From: Glycine soja
Taxonomy: Eukaryota > Streptophyta > Magnoliopsida > Fabales > Fabaceae
DNA length: 64,000 bases
Direction of reading: 5' to 3'
Assembly (NCBI RefSeq): GCF_004193775.1
Contig: NC_041005.1
Span: 8,000,501-8,064,500, forward strand
The notes under the pieces: model-generated
What the model saw: only the letters and a program-made list of their open reading frames with translations
Databases searched by the model: none
What the model was told of the DNA's origin: nothing
Shown here: piece by piece, positions 35,050 to 47,000 of the stretch
Layout of the letters: each line of letters begins with the position of its first letter
Position numbering within the stretch: the first letter of the stretch is position 1
Position numbers and translations under genes: made by a program

Positions 35050-38000
35050 TCATCGACCTTTATCCACATTATAAGTCTGATGACCCTCTGACCTTCCTCT
35101 CTCCAAGTGTTTTGGTTGTTGATTCCATCCATCTGAGTGATGGGCTGGCTGGCTATCTGATTTTTTCAGTTTCTCTGAACTTTGATGCGATTTGTCTGAA
35201 ATCTGAACTGGCTCTGACCCTTTACCCTTTTCTGGGTTTGGCACAGAGTGAGCTTCAGACCCTCCAAATCTGTTGGGGGATGGATGTCTGGGAGATGGAA
35301 GTCTAGGAGATGGTAGTTTGGGGGATAGAAGTGATTGGGGACGTTCAGATCCTTTTCCTTTTTCCACATTGATTGAATAGCGACTTGAGTCTCGGCCTTT
35401 ATCCATATTTTGGAGTTCATTTGGAGTCTGACTTCGTCCCACCTTCAAAAAGTTCAGTCTGGATGTCAGTTTTGTCAGTGCAGAAGGAGTGGAATTTGCT
35501 CCCTGCTGTGAAAGTATTTGAATAAATAAGTCTATCTAGCCGATCAGTCCTATCAATTTTCCATATCAAGGTTTATCCTAATCACTAATTTGATTTCTTC
35601 ATCCCACTACTAAGAAATGTTATATAAGTGACAATGATGCAACAAGGAATGAGGACAGGTATAACATGGATAAAACAATTATTAAATCCTTCTTATGGAG
35701 AATGTTATATAATGGAATTAATTTGATAGAAAAGGAGCTTGAAACTTGATAGAATTGGCATTTTATCGACTTTTTTGGATGGATGAGGGGTATTTGGTAG
35801 TAGTTCTGATTACACAATTTAAAGAAAATGCTGGGTTCAGATTCATAGCCAAGTTTGTGAAACATACCTCACCCTTTGTACCAGATCGCTTGGAGCTAGT
35901 TGGTGGGTGCTTGTTTGGTAAAGGTGGTGAATCAGGCTTTCTCTCGAAATCATTTTCTGCTCCACCAATATGAGTGTCCTGTTGTGCCATTACCGTACCC
36001 TTGATTTAAGAAATGATAAATTGCAAGTTACTATCATGATTTTCAGCCAATAGGCCTATTTTCTCGTATAAAGCCACATGAGAAAATAAATGAAAGACCA
36101 CCTTTGGCTTTTTAAACGAGAAAAGCTTGAGAGGTAACAGCTTAAGGAAATATGCAACTTGTTGTCTAGCAAGTATAAACAGAAGAAATATGTCTGGGAG
36201 AAAGAATAAAAGTTCCATAGAATTTTTATAAGTAACCGATAAAAGCTTTATAGTTCAAACTTCAAATTTCATGATACCTAGGCTCTATGCAGGAGCCAGA
36301 TCCCTCTCTATTTGTATGTTCATTGCTTTAAAACTCATTCAAATCTTCTTTTATTTTTCAGCATGTGGCAGATACTTCGGAATAAATCCTCTGTGGATAT
36401 ACTGTATATTTACCTTACTTATTGATCTGTCAGATTGTGACATAGCAGCAACTTCAGCATCTGTCTTGCGTTTCCTGTTAATACCAGTGAAGAAAGTAAA
36501 CTTTAATTATCCACATAGTTTCAATAGAAAAAAGAAACAGACAAGTGGAAACAAATACCATTATAAGAAAAATCGTAAAAAATAAAAAGAAAAAAATGCA
36601 ATAACAAACATTTGGATAATGATAAACATACAATTTTCTTTCATGATTTGATATCTGTCGCAGTTGAATAGAGGAATCCGAAGTAGTTCCATAATTCTGC
36701 TCAAGTTCATTAAGCCTCACCCCAATCTCATCAACCTTCCACTCTAAGTTGGCAAGATCTGCTTCTACCAGAGCTAATTCCTCAAGCTCTGCTTTGTTCT
36801 GTATAAGATTTGGATATTATGTATGAGTTGCATGATCAAAACTCAAACCATCTGAGTGAATTTGACAAGCCTTTTCACCAATATAGGGTAAATCATAAAC
36901 AAGAGTATTACCTCAAGAGCTACCCGAGAATTCTTTTCCTTGTGCAACTGTTCCTGTAGTCTAGCTACCTGTGAAAAGAAAATTCAGAAAACAAAATCTC
37001 CACTTATTTACATGGAGGAAGAGATTAACTTCTCTTATAATGAACATACGTCTTGCTCAAGAGCTAGATGACGCTCTTCCAAGGCTTTCTTTTGTTTATC
37101 CACATGAGATTGCAGCTGTTCATTTGCCTTCACCTACAAGAGCAACCAGAACTGATCAATTGACTTAAAAAAAATTCCAACGCGTTCAAACAATGTAATC
37201 CAGAAAGGAAATCAAGAACATACCTCCTTGTCAATTTGGGTTTGTAATTCTGTCCTGGCAGCTTCAAGCCTTTCAATTTCATCTCTAAGGTCAGAAACAT
37301 AAATTAGTAGACAGAGAAACATGAAGAAACTAACAACAGAGATGCACACTCTTAAGTATCTGCTCCACATCAAATCAAAGAATGCAAAGCAAGGTATGGT
37401 CAACATTTAGAACCTCTAAAATAATCTTTATCTGGATTCGTAGTTAAGTGGCTATAAACTTCCAAAAGTTATGGAAGGGGTCACTCTGACAGAAAAGGTT
37501 AGGATGTCAATGATGGAAAGACAGTGCAGCCAAAGGAAGGAAATTTTTCTTGCCTACTCATTTTTCCCTGATTCTTAACACAAGAAAGAAAACAAACTGG
37601 GTGGGTTTTGATCTTTCCATTTCTGAAACTCCAGGTAAATAGGGATATAATACTATACTCTTACTAAGATAATTTCAAGCATACAAATATATAATAATAA
37701 AGCATTTACATTGGAACGCTTGATCCTTAAATTACAGAACTGATAGATGCATAAATAGGCAATACATGGGATAAAATAGGAACTAAAGAATTATATCTAG
37801 AGACAGAACTAAGAGACTAGCACACAATTGATAGATGTCAATTACTTACTCATCTTCAATAGGAAAATCAATGGATTCCATGGAAAGATTCTTCCTTGCC
37901 TGGACAGAATAAAAAAGAAGAGAAAAACCAGAGACTTATTAGTGGAAGGCAATTTAACTCCAAGAAAAGTAACTAAATGGAAATAAAAATTAACATTAAC

Positions 38001-41000
38001 AGAGAAAGTTTTAACTAACTTAAGGCAAGTGACAAAGACACTTTTTAAAGATTTACTTACAGAGGTGCGACCCAATATGGTGCGATGCCGAGGTGCTGGG
38101 CCATTGGACATGGTATTGGATTTTTTGATACATGAAGCAGGGCTAGGAGAATTTGAATTATGCAATGTAGCTTCATCAGTGGAAACTCCTCCAACTATAT
38201 CATCAGGCTTATAGGACTGATCTATATAGCCAGTCTTCTTTGGACTCGGGACATGTTCAAGGCTTTTAATATCTTCATGTTGAGTCAGTGAGCCTTCAAG
38301 TGACTTTGATGATAACTTCCGAGAGGCTTTCAATTTTTCACTCTTACCTGAGGATTTTGAACTTGAACTAGCATGATCATGGTCCTGTTCATTACCAAAA
38401 AAACAATTAAATATTAATTTTTGCTCTTCCTCTCTCCTCTTAGTCTTCCACATCTAGGTGGCAGTGATTGCAGCCACATACGTAACTGTCTTGGAGGAAA
38501 AAGTGTAAGGATGCTCAGATTAAATTGATCGAATGCATCTACTTCATATAATCATTTCAAATAATAATTCGAGTTATTGGAGCAGTTTTAGAGCTAAGGT
38601 AGGGGAACAGTTTGTTCGACAATACAAAAGGTAAAATGAAAATTAAGACCAATTGAAAACATTGAAGGAAGAAAAGGTGGCAAGATCTTAGGCAAATTAA
38701 TTACTCTACTATGTTAATTAGCCTGAAGAGATTACACATCTTTCCTTCTAGGAATTAAGAAGTTTGGTACTAGTACCTTTTTTTTTGCATTTTATACCAT
38801 GTATATGAGTAATTAACGATAACCCTGCCACTTCTTGTCTAATTATAGATTTGCTTGAATGAAATAGCAAATAGTGCCAGCTAGCCAGAAAAGCCGTGAC
38901 AGAATTTTGGGTATGAACACATTTTCCATCCTTGGAACAATTGACTTAGATATTTTAAATGGAATTTATAATTGACTAATTTTCCTACATTAAATTTGGT
39001 CCTGTGGAATGAAATGGATTAATTAAAAACCTATTTACCATAACCACACCAAATTGTCATGAAATAAATAAATCGGGTTTGAACCTCATCATCAGCCTCG
39101 GAATCTCCAGTTCCGCTGTACGATTCACTAACAAGATCATCATCTGCATCAGACTCGTGTATTGATTCATCTTGTTCATCATCATCATCATCATAATCAT
39201 AGGACAAATCATCATCATCATCATCATCATCAGTTGCCTCCTCACTCTCAGATCCACTCTCTTCTTCTGAGTCGGTGTATATATCAGGGGTCACAGAACC
39301 TTCCTGCTAGAACAATAATAACTCACGAATCTGAAGAGACAATAATAAATAACAATAACACCCTACACTTAGCCCAATAGATGGAGTCAGCTACAATGAT
39401 ACATTAACACCAATGGGCTCTATTGAAGAGATAGAAGCATAGAGAATAAAATGTTAGTAGAATATGAAAATGAAGCATGCATTTAATTAGACAGAGGCAA
39501 AGAGTCCCTCCACTTATGAAGTCTGAAACTTTAAAAAAAAAAAAAACACTATACTGATCTTGACCCTGTTGCAAGTGTTTTTTTTTTTTTTTCATTTGAA
39601 GGGGGACTCCTTGGTCAGGTATTTGATGGGCAGGGGAGTTTAGGATGGTAACCATTTTTTGCCATCCTAAACTGATATAAGGCATGGCTAGTTCATTAAA
39701 AAAATTTACCTTACTGATAGAGGCTAGTTTGAAATGGAGAATCATCCATTCAAATACTTGCAAAAAAAAAAAAAAATCATGTGCAGCTAATCATGTCTTC
39801 TCTCATGAAAAGGAATTCAACCTATAAGTAATGCACTCCTTGTAAATCAGAAAGAAAAAAAAGTTGTACCAGAAAGCATACCAGCATAAAACATCTAACC
39901 ATAAGAATGATCTGAGTCTATCAGATGAATGTGGCATGGTTTCATAATTTATATATGGAAGCCATGCAAAAATATAAAAAAATATATAATTACCCCAAAT
40001 ATGCTGCTATATTCTTCTAATAAGGTTATACAAATTGCTTGAGCATGGTTTGCCGCAGCAGCTGCTTGTAAAAGTTGAACAGAACCATCACCACCTACAT
40101 CAAAATCATTTTCAATTTCACATTCCCCAGCCAGAAGGGGGCGAAGAAGTAAAGGCGCCATGCAAGCTGCCACAGCTGAGGAGCTCATTCTATTCACAGC
40201 TTTGCGTGAAGCCACAGTTTGCATCATCATAAGTATTCTGTACAAGAATGAAATAAATATATTACATCATCAAAACATGATCTAAAATGGAAATGTATGG
40301 TGCAAAAGAAAAACTGAACAAAACAAAATCTGTTCCACTTAGCCAATTGTGTAACCAAGTGTAAGTGTAACAAATGAACCTTACCCATTATCAAAGAATA
40401 GATTCAATCATAAGTTACATCAGGACACATTGTTATTAGGACTACAAATTATGCCCCATATGAGCTCACTTACTGGTAGCTGGTTTGTTCATAATCACTT
40501 ATTAAGGCTCAATGATCCTCCTTTCATTAGTTATTTAGCTAGCATCTTAGTACAAATAAAAAAATCTCCATCGATGTCACACTTTGTTGCAAATCAGTAA
40601 ATAGCCAATCCTAAGCCAAAATAAAAGAGGAGGGTTCCATTTAACAGTTGCCATTCAACGTATAACTTGGACTATTGGAAAGTTTCCTTAATTGCAAGTT
40701 GCAACTACCCTTAGCTCGCCTTCATTGCAGCCTCTTTGGTTTGCCTTCATTGCAGTCTCCAGCACCTTCATTCTGCTAGGTGTGAGGAAGTGTGTTTAGT
40801 ACCACATCACCCAGTGATAAGGCCTAACTAGTGCTTATAAGGCTTGGGAAGTCCTCACCTTGCAATCCAGTTCTGTGGGATTGAGTAAGCCCTAAGCCAA
40901 GTTCCAAAACAAATCTCTGACATGAACAAACATTTTGATTGTGTTTATGACTGGACACAATGGTATCATTCAAACTATGTAGCCAATCACCACTTATGGG

Positions 41001-44000
41001 AAAAGGCTTTAGTTGTCATTTTTACAAAAAAATTGTACTTTTTTTATAATTCAATGTTAGGATCCAATTGCAAGGTAATGACACTTGAGTCCCACATCGG
41101 AAGTATGGAGCTCCAGTGTGGCCTGTGTGGGGTTTGTAAAGCCTCCTTAGGCTCTCCAACTATAACAGCTAGCTTTTGTAGTGTGATTCTTCCAAAGTTC
41201 TTATCAATGGAAATTAGAGCTTTCTACCATATCACGGCATTGTGCCTTGGTGACTTGTTGGTCATGGGTTCGAATCCGGAAACAGCCTCTTTGCATATGC
41301 AAGGGTAAGGCTGCGTACAACATCCCTCCCCCATACCTTCGCATAGCGAAGAGCCTCCGGGCAATGGGGTACGAAGTTTTTTACCATATCACGGCATGGG
41401 TGGTGACGTTGGCATGACAATATTTGCCTGAGACTATTCAAAGGATTAGTGCGCAGCCAACCAACATGGGCGATGGGACTGTAGAGTGTGATTCTTCCAT
41501 AGTTCTTATCAATTAGTATCAGAGCCTTCTATCATATCAACGGCATGGGTGGTGGTGTTGGCATTGCAATGTTTGCCTGAGACTATTCAAAGGATTAGTG
41601 TGCAGCCAACCAACATGGGTGATGGGACTACAAAGTGTGATGGAATGTAGCAGGATGTTAGGATCCAACTACAAGGTACGGGACTTGAGTCTCACACTCG
41701 AAGTATAAGATTCTACTGTGGGGTTTATAAGGCTTTCGGCTCTCTATCTACAATGGCTAACTTGTGTGATGTGGTTCTCCAGAGGTTCTTATTATGCAAT
41801 CTATAACTTTTCAGTATTTTCATGGTACGCTTGCACGGCTTTGGAGCATTAGGGTCAATAATCAAACATTTAAAAGGCAGGTTCACTAGTATGTTTGTCT
41901 TTTTGGTTTAATTGATTCTCATTCATAAACAATGCATTCAACATAGCGTCTCAATAAATAGATCCTAAGTATATTGGCTTATCATATATACACAAATCTA
42001 AAGATATCCGACTAATCGTAACTTTTGTAACGTAGTAGGTTTCTGAAACACAGAAGACTATCCCAAATCAACAATATATAATTCACTGATTAAATTAACT
42101 AACTAAAGAATAAGAGTATTCTAAAACGTTAAACCCTCAAATTCAGAAAATAAGATAACAAAGAAAGCAATCAATGGGTTATACCAAAAGGAAAGAAATG
42201 AGAAAAAAAAATTGTTATCAATCAAATACCTTTGCAGTAAGCGGCGATTTGGTTCAGGGAAAGTGTCATTTATTGCTGCACGCATAGAAGCAACCCTACT
42301 ACCACGCTCAGTTCCTGATTATTGTGGCAATTGCAAACAACAAAACAAAATTAAACTTCATGAGAGATTTATATAAGTTGAAATAAAATTATTTTGGCGA
42401 TTTCAAACTATGAAATAAAATTAAACAAGGAAGATCTTCCATTAAAATTAGTATAAGCTTGCATGTGTCAACTCATGTATTATAAATTTCAATGGAAAAC
42501 CTTTCATTTAAAAACAATCAAGAAAATAAACTTTCAATAAATAGACATAAATAATGGGAACACTAAAATGAGGTAAAGACGGAAAAACTAAAACAACACT
42601 TACGACAAGCTTCTAACAGTGCTTTACAACAAGATGCGGGGACTGGAGAAGATGGCAATTCGCGAATTACATGCTGAAAATGTATAGAAATAAGAAATAA
42701 TAATAATGTATGACCAACATAAAGGAATCAATACTTCAGTTTTCCATGAAAATACCTTAACACAGTCACCAACAACATGTGCATCCTCGTCTGGAGAAAA
42801 CTCAACTTTTCCTGCAACCATATGGCAAACCCAAGAGCATAAGATTTGATGAGTAATTTTGAGCCAAGAAAGGGGGAAAGGAAGAAAGTGCCTGCAAATG
42901 GAAAATTGCAAAACTTCATATTCTTCACCCATAGTATTCTGCTGGAAAGAATGGTCATTGCATATCAAATGCTTATGCAAATATTTAAGGAAATTTCACT
43001 AAGTCCAATTAAATGAGTAGTGGTCTATTAGTTGATGACTTGACGTATATGATAAGGAATTCTCTCTGATAAACAGCACTCAACATATTTCTCAGAGAAC
43101 TTATACTGCAAAGCCTGAAATATTGTGGGAGCTCTTAATGACTAGACATGTGAGAGCTATCTTCAGCACACAATATTAAACAAAAAATGGAAGCAGGGGC
43201 CAACAAGTAAAGGCGGATGTATCCAGACAGCAGCATACAATTCAAAGATTAACTAGGAACAGAAGCACAAACCTTGTTCATATTCCCGAACTCGACGTTC
43301 AACCTCATCAACATCAGCTGCTTGTCGCAAGATTCCTTCTATGTTGGCTCCTATTTCATAATATTTATTAGATTCATATAAAACACAAAGTTTAGCAATA
43401 CCAGAAGGACCATTCTGACTTGGTATTGACTCAAAGAAACTAATGTATATTCACTGCTGGCTCCCTCTCACCTCCCCCTTCCACCCAAAACAAGAAACAA
43501 AACTTGATTGCAAGGTCATGGAAGGTATGACTTGAAACCCTTAAGCCTTATACTTTTTTCCCCATTTTTATTTTTATTTTTGAGGTTACTCTTTGATTTT
43601 TCTTTTCTTCATTAATAAGAAACACCAATGTATTAAATATGCCAGATGAGGTAAATCTTTTATACAAAATAAAGAACCAAAAAGTCTGGGTTAATTACAC
43701 CCATCAGCTGTGCACTTGGCCTAAAATGCCTCTTATGATGCATCAAACATGCATTTATAAGATTCTCTTATGCATGAGAACAACCACTTTAGAGCCTTCC
43801 AATTTAGATATACATTATGAAACTGTTACACTTCACTTTATATATAAAGGAAGTCTATCAAGTGAGATCCTGAGAGGTAAGAGTCGTTAATCTTGGCTAT
43901 ACATGTAAGATTGAATAGTTAAGATTAGCTCCTTTTACTTCTAAGCTGTCACCTAATAAACTTCCCATACATACATATATGCATACATACATACAAAGAG

Positions 44001-47000
44001 AGACAAAGAGAGAGAAAAAGAAGAAGAAGAAGAAAACCCACCATGCTCTTCTATGAATGTTAGGGCTTTCTCCAAAAATGATGGAGTTCCATCAACATCC
44101 TCCAAAGCAAGTAAAATTGGCCGGCCAACAACGGTAGATTTAACTGGTTCTCTATCCTTCACTATAGAAGTGCAGAAAAATCATATCAAAGGAAATATAA
44201 AGTTATCATCTTTTACTGCATTAAGCACTAGTATCATCACGTAAAAATTCAAGACTGAGGTACTCTACAAATGTCATAAGTTTGAATGCAGGAAAAAAGA
44301 AAAAAAAAAGGTGTAACATATTACAGAAACAATCCAAATGTACAGAAGAGATGATCAATCAGACGATACAAATTTAAGGAGAAGGATACTCGTTCACCCC
44401 ACCCCATTTTGGAGTGGATGGAGGAGAGAGATAGAGAGAAGAAGAAAAAGTAGAGAGAGAAAATGATAGATATGACATATGATGTGATAAAAAAAAGTAG
44501 AGAGAGATAGAGAGAAAAATGGATGGAAGTGAGTTGTAAGAGAGTGGGATGTATGAATATCAATACTCCAAATTTAATACCATTACCACTGTCACTATAG
44601 AAATGGATATGTAATGTTCATATCAGAGATCAAATCGGAAAGCCAACAAACTTAACTATAGTTGTTGGAATAAATATTCACATGAAGACAATTAAATTGT
44701 TTATTGACCGTATATAGATCATGAACATTTGTAGTGTATGAACCACGGGGTACGAACTGTGTGGTCAAATGACATATGTAAAGCACGATTATAACAAGAG
44801 CATACACTGGTCCAAAGAAATATCAATTGAATCAGTCTGATCGTTCCTGAAGATACCATTTTGCTCTGTCACATTGGCAGCACTAGGTGCTAGTGCCAAA
44901 GCATTCTCAAGTGCAGTCTTCCACTCATATAAATCCTCCGTAGTTTCAGCCTACAGCACCAACAATGAAATGATATGTTAGCAGCGGATAGAAATCTGCG
45001 CATTCTACATCCTTTGTCTATGTTATCTCCATATGTGCTGAACCAATGAGCATGTATATGCGGATAGAGAACATAAAATCTTACAAAAAAAAAAGAAAAG
45101 AAAAATAAAGCACCTTAAGTGTGAAAGCTCGTCCATCATGAACATCAGGAAATTGTACAGTCAAAAGTTTCTTATCTGCTTTGATAACAACACTACAAAA
45201 TTTGACAAGAAAAGTTACAGGAGGTCATGAAACTTCACAATCCTGCTATCTTGAGAATATGAACATAAACATTAAACAAAATGATGTGTAGTTGTAGAAA
45301 ACAAGCCAACCTGCCTGAATTGTTGAGGTCAATGCCACCAAGGGTCAAATTCACTTCATTTCCCTTCTGAGAGACAGCATTCTGTAAAGCAAAAAACACA
45401 ATGATAAAGATATATGAATATGATAACAAGTTTCCAAACACAAACCAAGTAAACATGTTAGACTTGCATGTGTGTGTGTTTGTGTGTATTGATAAGGTTT
45501 CTTTTATCTCACATTGGTCGCCTAAAACTGTTATGATGAAAGGATATAAAGAATCTATTCTTAGCAATGTATCAATGTTCATAATCTCTCTTTAGATAAC
45601 AAAATCTTGTATAGTAAAAGCAACATTGTATCACCCTACATCAAAAAGCAAAAAGCAAGGAAGCTGGAAATTCAAGCCTTGTACATTGTTAATTAACATT
45701 CTGTTTACAATTTCTAGTTCTTACTGATCAGTATTCTTGTCATTGCAATCAGCATCAACCTCAACCCCAAGAGGCCAAGACAATCCTATTATGATATATG
45801 CCTAATCAAACAAGGACAATTAACAGTGGAATAGTGCCTCATATCCACTAGCTAGTGAAAAAATTAGCCACAACTTTGCCAAATTTTAGGTAGATTCAAG
45901 AATGGTTGTTGGATACTACAAAGTGGAAGAGACCAGATTTCCATAAAAAATGTTAATGCATGCCCCAACTCATTTTGTCAAAAAATATGACTGGCATTTT
46001 CCTTAGTAAATAATTTAAAATGATTATGGCTCCTAAAAAATAAAGATGAGTTTGTTTTTAGATGTAATTAGAAATACTCGCAAAAAAAGTTCGATAGACA
46101 AATAAATTTACACCCACCATCTATTAACATTGCTTTAACCAAAGTACCTAAAACTTGAAAAGCTAATCCTAACATTTCAGCAGATATATTTTCACTTACT
46201 ATTTAAAATAGTGAGAAAAAATTAATGATATTTAAAAACTATTTTTAAGTCTCAAATTGAATGAAATGCATGATCAGTTATCGGTGTGGCTTATTAAATT
46301 AATTAAGCACTTAAGGGTTTTGTTTTTTTTTTGGAAGGGACGGGGTATCAAAACCACTGGTTAAATACTTACACAATACAGAGAAACATGGTTGAACAAC
46401 ATGAACAAAGTAGATGCTGAAAAGGTTACTTACTGGATCACTTCTGAAGAAAACAAGTGAAGTTTGTGTTAAAATAAACCACCTTTTCTTCCAGGATGTC
46501 CACCCAATTCCTACAAGTCAAGAAATACACACTAGGCAATAATAATGACCTCACAAACTCCTTCTTCCAATAGTACAAATCTAGTTTTGCATTCCAGCAT
46601 TATACATATTGTAAAAATATGACAATTAAATTTTGGAAGGATTAAAAGAAGAATCAGCAAAGATAAAGGATGCCAATACTGACTGCAGAAGGCCTAAAAG
46701 AAAATAATGATGCTGTAGCATATTTACTTCCTCATATTGGTTAAGATCATGCATTACAAAGTTGCCATCAATTCCTGGTCTGTAGTTCCTTCTTTTTTCT
46801 TGAATAAATTACTGTCCCCCTGCATTTACTATACAGATCTCCCCTTTTATTGTGAAAACCCATATTAAACTTCGTTGTTTTGATAAAGTATAAAACTTCG
46901 TACCCCATTGCCCAGAGGCTCTTCGCTATGTGAAGGTATGGGGGAGGGATATTGTACGCAGCCTTATCCTTGCATATGCAAAGAGGCTGTTTTGATAAAG

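Larger units (their letters stand above)
41055..41795 (+). mobile_element. TRIM-like retroelement with direct terminal repeats
   Basis: The 5' LTR (41055-41206) starts TGTTAGGATCCAATTGCAAG and ends TTCTTATCA. The 3' LTR (41656-about 41795) starts TGTTAGGATCCAACTACAAG and ends in TTCTTATTA; both share the ACTTGAGTC and GGGGTTT-TAA-GGCT blocks. A primer-binding-like sequence, AGTATCAGAGCC, complementary in style to initiator Met-tRNA (usually TGGTATCAGAGC), follows the duplicated copy of the LTR end at 41514. There is no coding capacity. The short LTRs (about 150 bp) fit a terminal-repeat retrotransposon in miniature. The flanks TTCAA and TGCAA could be a decayed 5-bp target duplication. Confidence 0.7.
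40238..42229 (-). other. 2.0-kb intron 12 of the PH-RhoGAP gene, repeat-rich
   Basis: This is the longest intron of the gene, inside the RhoGAP-coding part. It holds an LTR-like fragment (about 40775-40925), a TRIM element with direct terminal repeats (41055-41795) and an Au SINE nested in that TRIM. Without these insertions the intron would be about half its size. Confidence 0.8.

Noticed and set aside
35050..35090. A 36-nt intron joining the PH-RhoGAP tail to the downstream 69-codon ORF
   Set aside because: GT and AG are present (AAAG/GTCGATG and TTCTAG), but 36 nt is below the usable minimum for plant introns (about 60-70 nt).
41261..41285. tRNA-gene-like box B (GGTTCGAATCC)
   Set aside because: There is no acceptor stem, anticodon arm or clear box A around it. 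It is the Pol III promoter remnant of the Au SINE.
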